Below, piece after piece: positions 1-7,391 of a stretch of DNA of 7,979 nucleotides (positions within the stretch are counted from its first letter, which is position 1; the number at the start of each line of letters is the position of its first letter). Position numbers and translations under genes: made by a program. This stretch comes from Polynucleobacter meluiroseus (GTDB taxonomy: Bacteria; Bacteroidota; Bacteroidia; Flavobacteriales_D; Crocinitomicaceae): contig CALQBB020000024.1 in the NCBI GenBank assembly GCA_943328715.2, positions 1-7,979 of the forward strand, written 5' to 3'. Below the pieces are notes generated by a model that had not been told where the DNA came from, ran no database searches, and saw nothing but the letters and a program-made list of their open reading frames with translations.

Positions 1-25
1 AACAGAATCGTCAGGGCTTTTTTTT
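1..25. terminator. Truncated, probably bidirectional terminator arm
   Basis: A GC-richer arm (TCAGGGC, 11-17) is followed directly by eight T (18-25). Read on the minus strand, the small gene ending at 24 runs into A8-GCCCTGA. This is the usual form of a Rho-independent hairpin with A-tract and T-tract flanks, but the partner arm would lie left of position 1, so the hairpin cannot be confirmed here. It would terminate the minus-strand 49-residue gene and, if bidirectional, a plus-strand gene outside the window. Confidence 0.4.
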
Positions 26-173
26 AGTTTTTGCAAATGAAGACATTTTGTTTCTTTAGTTTTTTCACCTCTAAGGCTATGCTGTAGCTCAATATAAAAT
101 CTAAGGCAGCTTTAGAAGGTCGTAACTTCGCTTCATTTTTAACTAACGTTTCGGAGTAAAATTTTTGAACCAT
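24..173 (-). CDS. Small conserved-looking protein of unknown function (49 aa)
   Basis: An ATG at 173 opens a 49-codon frame ending in TAA at 24-26. The product starts MVQKFYSETLVKNEAKLRPS and continues KAALDFILSYSIALEVKKLK. It is basic, probably mostly helical, with no signal peptide or membrane segment. The pattern of an acidic/basic N-terminus, then (R/K)PSK-x3-(D/S)FIL-x-YS-x-(A/S)L, then a Lys-rich stretch and a short strand, resembles a family of roughly 50-residue hypothetical proteins that I recall from many Bacteroidota genomes. That link is from memory and unchecked. Support from the sequence is the codon-like composition, a clean ATG, and a terminator-like arm directly after the stop. 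It is divergent from fbaA. No good promoter was seen upstream of it. Function is unknown; a cytosolic regulatory or accessory role would be a guess. Confidence 0.65.
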   Translation of the reverse strand: MVQKFYSETLVKNEAKLRPSKAALDFILSYSIALEVKKLKKQNVFICKN

Positions 174-203
174 AGGCTTATTTAGTGTTTACTCTTTAAC
201 GGA

Positions 204-211
204 TAGATTTG
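204..211 (+). promoter_or_regulatory. Candidate -7 box, distal, upstream of fbaA
   Basis: TAGATTTG matches the Bacteroidota -7 consensus TAnnTTTG exactly. A matching -33 TTTG is not present at the usual spacing; the closest is TTTAG at 181-185, 18 bases upstream. If used, it gives a 5' leader of about 150 bases before fbaA. Only the box itself is supported. Confidence 0.25.
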
Positions 212-337
212 CAGAATATTGTTTCGACCTTTCATTTTTTTTGGATTTTTCAAATCACTTTCATTATTTACTTCGCAATCTAATCTGAATGGATTGATTT
301 CACTGAATTTATCAAGTGTATTTTGACCTAATTTTAC

Positions 338-345
338 TACTTTTG
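338..345 (+). promoter_or_regulatory. Candidate -7 box, proximal, for the fbaA operon
   Basis: TACTTTTG is an exact TAnnTTTG match ending 20 bases before the fbaA ATG, which would leave a leader of roughly 14 bases. The nearest TTTTG (321-325) is only 12 bases upstream, too close for a standard -33 element, so recognition would rest mainly on the -7 box. Its distance from the start codon makes it the better of the two candidates for fbaA-accD transcription. Confidence 0.4.
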
Positions 346-365
346 CGACATCAATCAACAACACA

Positions 366-1433
366 ATGAGTAATTTAATTAAATCAGGAGTAGCAACAGG
401 AGATCAAGTTCAAGCGATCTTTCAGCTAGCCAAAGAAAAAGGATTTGCCCTTCCAGCGGTGAATGTTACTAGTTCAAGTACCGTGAACGGCGTGATGGAA
501 GCAGCTGCAAAGTTAAATGCACCTGCGATCATTCAGTTTTCGAACGGAGGATGTATCTCTTTTGCTGGAAAAGCACTATCAAATGAACAAGAAAAAGCAG
601 CCATTTTAGGTGGAGTAGCAGGAGCAAAACACGTACATGCCTTGGCTGAAGCTTACGGAGCTACCGTGATTTTACATACCGATCATTGTGCGAAAAAGTT
701 ACTTCCATGGATCGATGGACTTTTAGATGCGGGTGAAGCGTTTTTTAAAGAAACGGGTAAGCCGCTGTACAGTTCTCACATGATTGACTTAAGTGAAGAA
801 TCATTGGTTGAAAACCTTGACATCTGTAAAAGTTATTTAGAACGCATGTCCAAAATGGGGATGACGCTAGAAATCGAACTAGGTATTACTGGTGGAGAGG
901 AAGATGGAGTGGATAATTCAGATGTCGATAATTCCAAATTATACACACAGCCAGAAGAGGTGGCATACGCATACGAAGAGTTGATGAAAATTAGTCCAAG
1001 GTTTACCATTGCGGCAGCTTTTGGAAATGTTCACGGTGTGTACAAACCAGGGAATGTTCAATTGACTCCAATAATTTTGAAAAATTCACAAGAATTTATT
1101 CAAGAGAAATACCAAACAGAACCAAATCCAATTGATTTTGTTTTTCACGGTGGATCTGGTTCAACAGTGGAAGAAATTCGTGAAGCAATCGGCTATGGTG
1201 TAGTGAAAATGAACATCGATACGGACTTACAATTTGCCTTTACCGAAGGTGTTCGCGATTACGTTGAAGAAAAATTGGAGTATCTTCGTACGCAGATTGG
1301 AAATCCTGAAGGGGATGAATTACCAAATAAAAAATACTATGATCCAAGAAAATGGATGAGAGAGGGCGAACTGACATTTATCAAACGTCTGACTCAATCA
1401 TTTGAGGATTTAAACAATATTAACACACTTTAA
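366..1433 (+). CDS. fbaA: Class II fructose-1,6-bisphosphate aldolase
   Basis: This cytosolic zinc enzyme reversibly cleaves fructose-1,6-bisphosphate to glyceraldehyde-3-phosphate and dihydroxyacetone phosphate in glycolysis and gluconeogenesis. At 355 residues it has the full length of the class IIA (E. coli FbaA) type and aligns along its whole length. The [12 protein letters not shown] block carries the proton-donor Asp106 and zinc ligand His107. [15 protein letters not shown] (171-185) holds Glu171 and the catalytic Glu pair at 178-179. Zinc ligands His223 ([10 protein letters not shown]) and His261 (FHGGSGS) are present, as is the phosphate-binding NIDTD near 283-287. The C-terminal block [10 protein letters not shown] is typical. 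The start is the ATG with an A-rich, Shine-Dalgarno-free leader, usual for the phylum. accD follows after 10 bases, a pairing I recall from other Bacteroidota, so co-transcription is likely. No defect seen. Confidence 0.97.
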   Translation: MSNLIKSGVATGDQVQAIFQLAKEKGFALPAVNVTSSSTVNGVMEAAAKLNAPAIIQFSNGGCISFAGKALSNEQEKAAILGGVAGAKHVHALAEAYGATVILHTDHCAKKLLPWIDGLLDAGEAFFKETGKPLYSSHMIDLSEESLVENLDICKSYLERMSKMGMTLEIELGITGGEEDGVDNSDVDNSKLYTQPEEVAYAYEELMKISPRFTIAAAFGNVHGVYKPGNVQLTPIILKNSQEFIQEKYQTEPNPIDFVFHGGSGSTVEEIREAIGYGVVKMNIDTDLQFAFTEGVRDYVEEKLEYLRTQIGNPEGDELPNKKYYDPRKWMREGELTFIKRLTQSFEDLNNINTL

Positions 1434-1443
1434 ATTGAAGGAA

Positions 1444-2289
1444 ATGTCTTGGTTTAAACGAAGTAAGGAAGGAATTACAACAGCAACTAGTGATAAACTA
1501 GAAGTCCCTGAAGGACTTTGGGTTCGCTGTTCAAACTGTAAAACATTGTTTACCAGTGATGACCTCGCGCACAACAATTACGTTTGTGATCGTTGTTCCC
1601 ATCATGAACGAATTGGTTCGGAAGAATACTTTCAGTTGATTTTCGACGATGGAAACTACACGGAAATCGCTGCTGATTTAACTTCTGGTGACCCACTTGA
1701 ATTTACGGATACAAAAAAATACGTTGACCGTGTTTCGGCTACACAAAAAGCGACGGGATTGAAAGATGCCGTTCGTACAGCAAAAGGAACCATAGACGGA
1801 CAAAAATTGGTTATTTCAGCCATGGACTTTCAGTTTATCGGTGGATCAATGGGTTCCGTTATGGGAGAGAAAATTGCACGTGGAATTGATGAAGCGATCA
1901 AATCCAAAGCTGCTTTCATGATCATCTCGAAATCAGGTGGAGCCCGTATGATGGAAGCTGGTTATTCCTTAATGCAAATGGCGAAGGTTTCTGGTAAACT
2001 TGGACAATTGTCCGAAGCAAAGTTGCCTTACATCTCTTACTTAACAGATCCAACAACCGGTGGTGTGACGGCTTCTTTTGCAATGCTTGGTGATATCAAC
2101 ATCGCTGAACCAGGTGCGTTAATCGCATTCGCTGGTCCACGTGTAGTGAAAGAAACAATTGGACGTGACTTGCCAGATGGATTCCAAACTTCTGAGTTCT
2201 TATTGGAACATGGATTCCTTGATTTTATCGTTGATCGTACGGAAATCAAACAAAAATTAAGCTTAGCGGTAAAGATGTTCATGAGCTAG
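1444..2289 (+). CDS. accD: Acetyl-CoA carboxylase carboxyltransferase subunit beta
   Basis: AccD pairs with AccA to transfer the carboxyl group from biotinylated BCCP to acetyl-CoA, giving malonyl-CoA for fatty-acid synthesis. The 281-residue product has the N-terminal four-cysteine zinc ribbon (Cys29-x2-Cys32-x15-Cys48-x2-Cys51) and then the crotonase-like carboxyltransferase fold. Landmarks are [11 protein letters not shown] (133-143), [10 protein letters not shown] (164-173), [14 protein letters not shown] (204-217) and the GPRVV segment (231-235); the glycine pairs are expected to form the oxyanion holes. A TTG at 1435 in frame would add three residues, but the ATG at 1444 gives the usual N-terminus MSWFKR and is preferred. 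AAGGA lies just before the ATG, too close to be a convincing ribosome site. It sits 10 bases after fbaA and 6 before the next gene. AccA is not in the window, consistent with separate loci. Confidence 0.97.
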   Translation: MSWFKRSKEGITTATSDKLEVPEGLWVRCSNCKTLFTSDDLAHNNYVCDRCSHHERIGSEEYFQLIFDDGNYTEIAADLTSGDPLEFTDTKKYVDRVSATQKATGLKDAVRTAKGTIDGQKLVISAMDFQFIGGSMGSVMGEKIARGIDEAIKSKAAFMIISKSGGARMMEAGYSLMQMAKVSGKLGQLSEAKLPYISYLTDPTTGGVTASFAMLGDINIAEPGALIAFAGPRVVKETIGRDLPDGFQTSEFLLEHGFLDFIVDRTEIKQKLSLAVKMFMS

Positions 2290-2295
2290 TTCTCG

Positions 2296-2991
2296 ATGAA
2301 AATCACCAAATTAAATGCGGATAGTTCGTGGCTCTGGGAAATAAATGGGCGAAAGGTCTTGGTCGATCCATGGTTCTCTGAAAGCCAAGTGGATTTTCAT
2401 CCACGTTTTTCTACGCAATACCATTTGGATAAACAACCTGAAGTTTTTGAATTACCTCGTCCCGATTTTATTTTCATCTCTCATCCATTTACAGATCATT
2501 GTGATCAGGAAACATTAGTGAAATTATCTTCTGAAATCCCTGTAATTTGCTTGCCTGTTATCCAACGAAAAATGCAAAAATGGAAGCATTTCAAACACTT
2601 CATAGCTCTTTCAGAATCACCTTTTCAGATAGAAAAAATCTCAAAAACCGGTCTTTTGGACCTTGTCCATCATGCTTATTTAATTTCTGATGGAAGGTCG
2701 ACGATGTGCTACGCGCCTCATGGGACAAGAAGAATCGATAAACAGAAGGAAGCAAGCGTTTTGCTCGCAAGCGTTACAACCTACGAACTTCCATTTTACT
2801 TGGGTGGAACCGTGAATTTAGGTTTGAATAAGGCACTTCAATTAGCTGAAAAATTGAACGTTAAAACCGTTATTTCGACGCACGATGAGCAAAAAAGACA
2901 GGAAGGAATGGTTGCGCGCTTGTCTAAACGAACGTATGCAGCATCCAATCAGTTTGTTAGCTTGTTGCCAGGGCAATTTTTCGAGTTTTAA
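2296..2991 (+). CDS. Metallo-beta-lactamase-fold hydrolase, variant metal motif
   Basis: This 231-residue cytosolic protein shows the opening of the metallo-beta-lactamase fold of the lactamase_B_3 type: an N-terminal strand pair with SSWLWEINGRKVLVDPWF (10-27), then FIFISHPFTDHCD (58-70). The canonical HxHxDH reads His63-Pro-Phe-Thr-Asp67-His68, so the second histidine is Phe65. Later candidate ligands are His125/His126, His142 (YAPHG) and His196-Asp197 (STHDEQ). Similar degenerate S(H/Q)xxxDH motifs occur, to my recollection, in related bacterial and plant proteins, so the change may mark a subfamily rather than loss of function. No signal peptide or membrane segment was seen. The start ATG lies 6 bases after the accD stop, indicating co-transcription with fbaA-accD. 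Substrate unknown; the operon alone does not show a link to sugar or lipid metabolism. Confidence 0.85.
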   Translation: MKITKLNADSSWLWEINGRKVLVDPWFSESQVDFHPRFSTQYHLDKQPEVFELPRPDFIFISHPFTDHCDQETLVKLSSEIPVICLPVIQRKMQKWKHFKHFIALSESPFQIEKISKTGLLDLVHHAYLISDGRSTMCYAPHGTRRIDKQKEASVLLASVTTYELPFYLGGTVNLGLNKALQLAEKLNVKTVISTHDEQKRQEGMVARLSKRTYAASNQFVSLLPGQFFEF

Positions 2992-3003
2992 TATTTTTTT
3001 AAC

Positions 3004-3036
3004 TCCGTACTAATCCGTATTTTAGAGCACTCTAAA
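3004..3036 (+). promoter_or_regulatory. Dyad and direct repeat upstream of the PNGase F-like gene
   Basis: TCCGTA occurs twice exactly one DNA turn apart (3004-3009 and 3014-3019). It is followed by a perfect 7-base inverted repeat, TTTAGAG-ca-CTCTAAA (3021-3036), whose last base is the A of the first ATG. The two-base spacer makes it a poor RNA hairpin but a reasonable protein-binding dyad. TATTTTAG (3018-3025) is one base from the -7 consensus TAnnTTTG; no -33 TTTG is visible. This is the only gap in the plus-strand series large enough for a separate promoter. Regulatory function is inferred. Confidence 0.3.
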
Positions 3037-6000
3037 TGACGACCATGCGAAAAATTTTACTTTACCTTTCATTTTTAATCCTTGGATTTCAAGTTAGCGC
3101 TCAAGATACAACTTGGGTTCAGACTTTTACGTTTGACACGATTACATCGCGTCGATCTTGGTTTCAGTTCCCTCAAGAGTTGGACACCATGCGCTTTGAA
3201 AAGGTAATGATGTACTACAAGTTGAAATGTAGTCCATTAACATCCTGGGATCAATACGATTGTGGAGAATGGGACTATTTGACCTACACGCGTGTCTTTG
3301 ATCATACCGGATTATTTGATTCCATCGCAAATAACTCAAGCCATTACTTATCGAATTGGGCGTCTCCAAACATCATAGATTTCACACCAGTGCCATACGC
3401 TCAAACGAATACACATTTGCGAGACGAATGGACTAGAACCTTAAGTGGATTGAGTTATTCTGCACCGAATACAATGTCCAGTATGCAAAATTGGCCGTTT
3501 AAAACGGATGAAAAAGGTGGGCGCTTTCAGTTATTACTCACCCAGGCGCAGTTGTTACAGGCAGGAGTTCAAGCCGGAGATTTACAGTCATTGCGTCTAT
3601 TTTTAAATGATATTGCCGTTGAAGGGAAATTATTTTACCCAAGTATTCGCATGAAAGCAACAAATGACATTGAACTATTGAACTTTCATTCAGCGGGATT
3701 TACAGAGGTGTATAATGCATCGGCAGGATTACCCGGTGGACTTAGTCCATTAGTTGTTGGAGTAAATGAATTAGCGTTTTATCAAGCATTTACTTGGGAT
3801 GGAATCTCGAGTATCGTCATTGAATTTTATTTCGAAAACGATATTCCATCAGCGAATGCTTTAAGTTTTGAAACAAGTTCCATTTCTACAAACCAGGCCT
3901 TATCCTACCAAGGAAAAAATGGATACCTCTCATTTAACGGAAATAATTACACCATGCTCGAATATTCTGATGAAAACATGGGGAATGAAGTGACTATTGA
4001 ATGTTGGGTGAAAGGAAATGGCGTTGCTGGTACAAATACAAGTTTCTTGGAGGCATATGATACCCTTGGAAATCGCATTTTAAATATTCACATGCCATGG
4101 AGCAATAACAATCTGTATTGGGATGCAGGTAATCATACTGGGATCGACCGCATCAATAAAGCCATGTCGACGAATGAAATTGATAATAATTGGAACCATT
4201 GGGCATTTGTAAAAAAACAAAGTACCGGTGAGATGTTCATATATAAAAATGGACAATTGTGGCATTCTGGAACAAATTTGAATCGTTCTATGGGATACAT
4301 TCATCGTTTTATTCTAGGAGCAAGTAAAGATCAGTCCATCAAATGGAAAGGTAGCATTGATGAATTCAGAGTTTACAATGTGGCTCTCTCTCAAGCAACG
4401 ATTTTAGCTAACTATCAAAAAAAAATTGACACAAGTCATCCGAATTGGTCCAATTTAAAAGTGTATTATGATTTTGATAATCTGAGTTATGCGATAGATA
4501 AATCACCAAATCAATTTAAGTTAATGCCTTCTGAATTTGGGATGATTCGTTTTGATGAATTGCCTTTAGCAGGAATCAAACAAGAGTCTTTTATGCCTTT
4601 GCTTTCTTTTGGACAAGGTCTTACTAGCGCGATTGTTCAAACTTCAGTTTTGAATCAAAAGAAATACATTGAGCCAATTGTCGTCTTCACACAAATGCCT
4701 TTATTTAGGCATTTTGATATTACAGCAAGTTACGTTGGTGTTCCACAAGGGATTTCCTATGTATTTGATCAAAATGATCATGTGATTGGTCAATCTCCAT
4801 ATACGACGACCACTCAATTTGTGAACACACCAATTGTTTGTTACAATCCTCCTTTTGAGTTGATCAATGACGTGGAGATTGCACGTTACATTACGCCTTA
4901 CGGCATTCAATTCGATTTAGGTCCAAATGGATTTACCTGGAAATATGACGTCACAGATTACCAAATGTACCTGAAAGGAATGGTTGATCTTGCTGCGCAC
5001 AACACACAAGAATTAATTGATTTGAAATTTGCCTTCATTGAAGGAATTCCTCCGCGTGATGTCCATGCGCGTCAGCCAATTTGGAGTGACTTTAAATCGT
5101 ATAATTTCGCGCAAATGGCAAATGATGTGGTTCTTCAAGAAAAACCAATTATTCTTGCGGATTCCTCCGAAACATTCAAAATTAAAACCAGAATGTCCGG
5201 ACATGGTCAAGTTGGAGATTTCGCTTGTTGTGAATGGGTAGCTAATGACCACCAAATCAAAGTGGATGGCGTTCCAAGATTTAACTGGAACATTTGGCAA
5301 TCTACAGAATGTGGTGATAATCCAAATATCGGTCAAGGTGGAACATGGCCTTATGCTCGCGAGGGCTGGTGTCCGGGAGACCGTGTGAAAGAACATGAAT
5401 TTGAATTAACACCATACGTGACTCCAGGTGACACGGTGAAATTAGATTATGCCATCAATGCTGTCCCTGGAAATGACCCTGGTCAAGCAGGAGGAAATTA
5501 CATCGCGGCTTATGATTTAATTTCATATTCTGCGCCAAATTTCCAAAACGATGCATCCATTTCTGATGTCTTGAATCCAAATAATTGGGAATACTACAGT
5601 AAATGGAATCCAACGTGTCAGAATCCACGTGTAGTTTTGAAAAATACCGGTTCGCAACCATTAACATCGTGTCGAATTTTTGCTTGGATTACTTACGGAG
5701 TGAACATCGTTTATGATTGGACCGGTAACCTTGGATTCTTAGAAGAGGAGGTCATTGAATTGCCTGTTGATAATGTCGATTGGTGGATTGATTTTAATAA
5801 TAATCAAACGTTTACGGCATGGGTTGCAAATGTAAATGGTATTCCAGGCGAAGATGAATACAATCAAAATAGCACGAAGACTACAAAGTTTGATTCTCCG
5901 GAGCGCATTGATGGTGCTTTTTTCATCTGGCTTACAACAAACAACAAAGCAAGTGAGAATAAATACCGAATGCTTGATCATGCTGGAAACATTTTGTTCC

Positions 6001-6515
6001 AACGCGATGTTTTGACGAATCAAACTCAGTATAAAGACACCTTTAACTTGGCTCCAGGTTGCTATTCCATTATCATTGAAGATTCAGACGACGATGGACT
6101 TGGATTCTGGTATTCCAATCAAGTGGAAGGAGAAACTACCGGACAAATGCGTTTGCGTCAGGTAGGTGGTTCGTATATCGAATTTTTCCCAGCCGATTTT
6201 GGAAGTTACCACCGATACGATTTCTCTGTCGGATTTACCTTAGGTGTGAAAGAAGAAGAATTGGCCCATGAAATCGCGATTTATCCAAATCCGACAAACG
6301 GTGTCACTACCGTTGAGGTTAGTGGTTCAGTGTACAACGATGCTTCGATTGAACTTTATGATTTATCGGGGAGAAAGTTGATGCAGGAAAAAATGAATGC
6401 AACACAGTTTTTTGCTGAATCGTTTTTGGATCTTTCTTCAATGAACGCCGGTACATACTTAGTGCGAATTATCACCAATCAACGTGTATACACGAAGGAA
6501 TTAGTGAAAAACTAA
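3036..6515 (+). CDS. Exported PNGase F-like protein with LamG insert and T9SS sorting domain
   Basis: This 1159-residue protein starts with a signal peptide (about 4-22, hydrophobic core then VSAQ). ATG 3045 is an equally good start. Residues 25-90 resemble the first part of PNGase F, with Cys65, Cys76 and CGEWDY holding Asp80, the equivalent of catalytic Asp60. A long insert follows: a beta-sandwich (about 160-270) and a LamG/concanavalin-like domain (about 295-460). The PNGase F N-domain resumes near 611 (EIARYITPYG, YDVTDY). The C-domain (about 700-832) has SGHGQVGDFACCEW with Glu733, matching Glu206, and ECGDNP...REGWCPG, matching the Cys231/Cys252 pair. An Ig/CARDB-like domain (835-955), a beta-rich domain with a DxDxDG loop (1016-1021) and a type A T9SS sorting domain (about 1078-1159, IAIYPNPTNG) finish it. 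Cleavage of N-glycans is possible but not shown; the Glu118 counterpart is unclear. Confidence 0.88.
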   Translation: MTTMRKILLYLSFLILGFQVSAQDTTWVQTFTFDTITSRRSWFQFPQELDTMRFEKVMMYYKLKCSPLTSWDQYDCGEWDYLTYTRVFDHTGLFDSIANNSSHYLSNWASPNIIDFTPVPYAQTNTHLRDEWTRTLSGLSYSAPNTMSSMQNWPFKTDEKGGRFQLLLTQAQLLQAGVQAGDLQSLRLFLNDIAVEGKLFYPSIRMKATNDIELLNFHSAGFTEVYNASAGLPGGLSPLVVGVNELAFYQAFTWDGISSIVIEFYFENDIPSANALSFETSSISTNQALSYQGKNGYLSFNGNNYTMLEYSDENMGNEVTIECWVKGNGVAGTNTSFLEAYDTLGNRILNIHMPWSNNNLYWDAGNHTGIDRINKAMSTNEIDNNWNHWAFVKKQSTGEMFIYKNGQLWHSGTNLNRSMGYIHRFILGASKDQSIKWKGSIDEFRVYNVALSQATILANYQKKIDTSHPNWSNLKVYYDFDNLSYAIDKSPNQFKLMPSEFGMIRFDELPLAGIKQESFMPLLSFGQGLTSAIVQTSVLNQKKYIEPIVVFTQMPLFRHFDITASYVGVPQGISYVFDQNDHVIGQSPYTTTTQFVNTPIVCYNPPFELINDVEIARYITPYGIQFDLGPNGFTWKYDVTDYQMYLKGMVDLAAHNTQELIDLKFAFIEGIPPRDVHARQPIWSDFKSYNFAQMANDVVLQEKPIILADSSETFKIKTRMSGHGQVGDFACCEWVANDHQIKVDGVPRFNWNIWQSTECGDNPNIGQGGTWPYAREGWCPGDRVKEHEFELTPYVTPGDTVKLDYAINAVPGNDPGQAGGNYIAAYDLISYSAPNFQNDASISDVLNPNNWEYYSKWNPTCQNPRVVLKNTGSQPLTSCRIFAWITYGVNIVYDWTGNLGFLEEEVIELPVDNVDWWIDFNNNQTFTAWVANVNGIPGEDEYNQNSTKTTKFDSPERIDGAFFIWLTTNNKASENKYRMLDHAGNILFQRDVLTNQTQYKDTFNLAPGCYSIIIEDSDDDGLGFWYSNQVEGETTGQMRLRQVGGSYIEFFPADFGSYHRYDFSVGFTLGVKEEELAHEIAIYPNPTNGVTTVEVSGSVYNDASIELYDLSGRKLMQEKMNATQFFAESFLDLSSMNAGTYLVRIITNQRVYTKELVKN

Positions 6516-7244
6516 TTATCGTTTATTCAGGGTGCTGATGCTAAGGGTAATGTCCTTCATCATTTCTATTTGTATTTCTTGAATTTCAAATAGATCTCTT
6601 TGTTGGTGGATGATTAGGTGATCTAACTTTTCGTGTAAGGTTCTGATTTCTAACTCTGATTTGAGATTAATCATATAATCGAGTTTGGAACGTTCTCTGT
6701 CCTTCTCTTCTTGTCTGTTTTGACTCATCATAATGATTGGGGCTTGTAGCGCCGCAATGCAGGAAAGGATGAGGTTTAGCAGGATGAATGGATAAGGATC
6801 GAATCCTTTATTTAGTAAAAAGGCAGTATTCAATAAAATCCAAACAAACAGGAAAAATCCAAATGACATGATAAAAGTCCAACTACCACCAAACGAGGCA
6901 ACATGGTCAGCCATTTTTTGTCCGCGCGACAATGGGGTATTATCCTGACTTAAGGCAATATTGCTAATCTCATCCCCGTTTGAAATTGTATCAATTACTA
7001 ATTTTTCCATGGAGGATAATTCACCATCTTGTCCTTTCAGTTTTGAAGAGATAAATTGAACACGCAATGCACTTAATTCACTAATCGATAAGCAACTGTT
7101 TTCTTTGAAATGCGGATAATTGATTTGAATGAATTTCAGGAAGCTATGCGATATCGAATTGGATACTACTTTTTGTGATTTAGAGAAGGATTTTTGGCTT
7201 AAGTCGCTAATAAATTCACTTCCATTTATGGTGCTTTTTTTCAT
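6516..7244 (-). CDS. DUF1003 family membrane protein
   Basis: This 242-residue protein matches the DUF1003 family along most of its length. An N-terminal soluble part (1-110) contains a helical stretch with LSISELSALRVQF, followed by the family signature ADHVASFGGSWTF (112-124). Two membrane helices follow at about 122-143 and 151-173, separated by a short loop with FDPYPF. The conserved exit SQNRQEEKDRER (174-185) leads into a charged C-terminal coiled coil to about 232, containing LKSELEIRTLHEKLDHL. Both ends probably lie in the cytoplasm. The function of the family is not established, so none is assigned. The gene converges on the PNGase F-like gene with their stop codons touching. A promoter candidate lies just upstream. 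The first 30 residues are Ser/Lys-rich and look less conserved; a later start cannot be excluded. Confidence 0.9.
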   Translation of the reverse strand: MKKSTINGSEFISDLSQKSFSKSQKVVSNSISHSFLKFIQINYPHFKENSCLSISELSALRVQFISSKLKGQDGELSSMEKLVIDTISNGDEISNIALSQDNTPLSRGQKMADHVASFGGSWTFIMSFGFFLFVWILLNTAFLLNKGFDPYPFILLNLILSCIAALQAPIIMMSQNRQEEKDRERSKLDYMINLKSELEIRTLHEKLDHLIIHQQRDLFEIQEIQIEMMKDITLSISTLNKR

Positions 7245-7265
7245 GGTGTCGATTTTAGTCTAAGG

Positions 7266-7298
7266 TAAACTTATTACACTGTCCAAGAGCAACAAAAA
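7266..7298 (-). promoter_or_regulatory. Candidate promoter for the DUF1003 gene
   Basis: Read on the minus strand, TTTTTG (7298-7293) is followed after 19 bases by TAAGTTTA (7273-7266). The -33 TTTG matches and the -7 box differs from TAnnTTTG only in the last base. The spacing lies in the usual Bacteroidota range. Transcription would start close to 7260, giving a leader of about 15 bases before the ATG at 7244. Confidence 0.45.
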
Positions 7299-7391
7299 GT
7301 TACATATTTTTACGCTATTCATTGGATTAGATGAGTGGATCCCTCCTTTTTTTAACGTAAATAGTTCCAGAATTTTACTTATTTTTACTTC

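Noticed and set aside
182..364. A 60-codon minus-strand frame between the small gene and fbaA
   Set aside because: It would start at a GTG two bases from the fbaA ATG and overlap both candidate fbaA promoters. The protein resembles nothing I know. It is most likely a chance frame, although its end lies only 8 bases before the 49-residue gene.
1435..1443. TTG start adding three residues to AccD
   Set aside because: The ATG at 1444 gives the usual AccD N-terminus and a normal gap to fbaA; the TTG lies one base after the fbaA stop.
2965..2981. Terminator-like TTGCC-AG-GGCAA followed by five T
   Set aside because: It lies inside the last codons of the metallo-beta-lactamase-fold gene (LLPGQF), the loop is only two bases and the stem five. 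Probably a coding coincidence, though partial termination there cannot be excluded.
5013..5396. A 127-codon minus-strand frame inside the PNGase F-like gene
   Set aside because: It is antisense to the best-conserved part of the PNGase F C-domain and has no recognisable features; it is a shadow of the plus-strand coding sequence.
7333..7353. Imperfect palindrome around GGATCC followed by seven T
   Set aside because: The stem has a mismatch and leaves at most three loop bases, and no plus-strand gene ends just upstream, so a terminator would have nothing to terminate.
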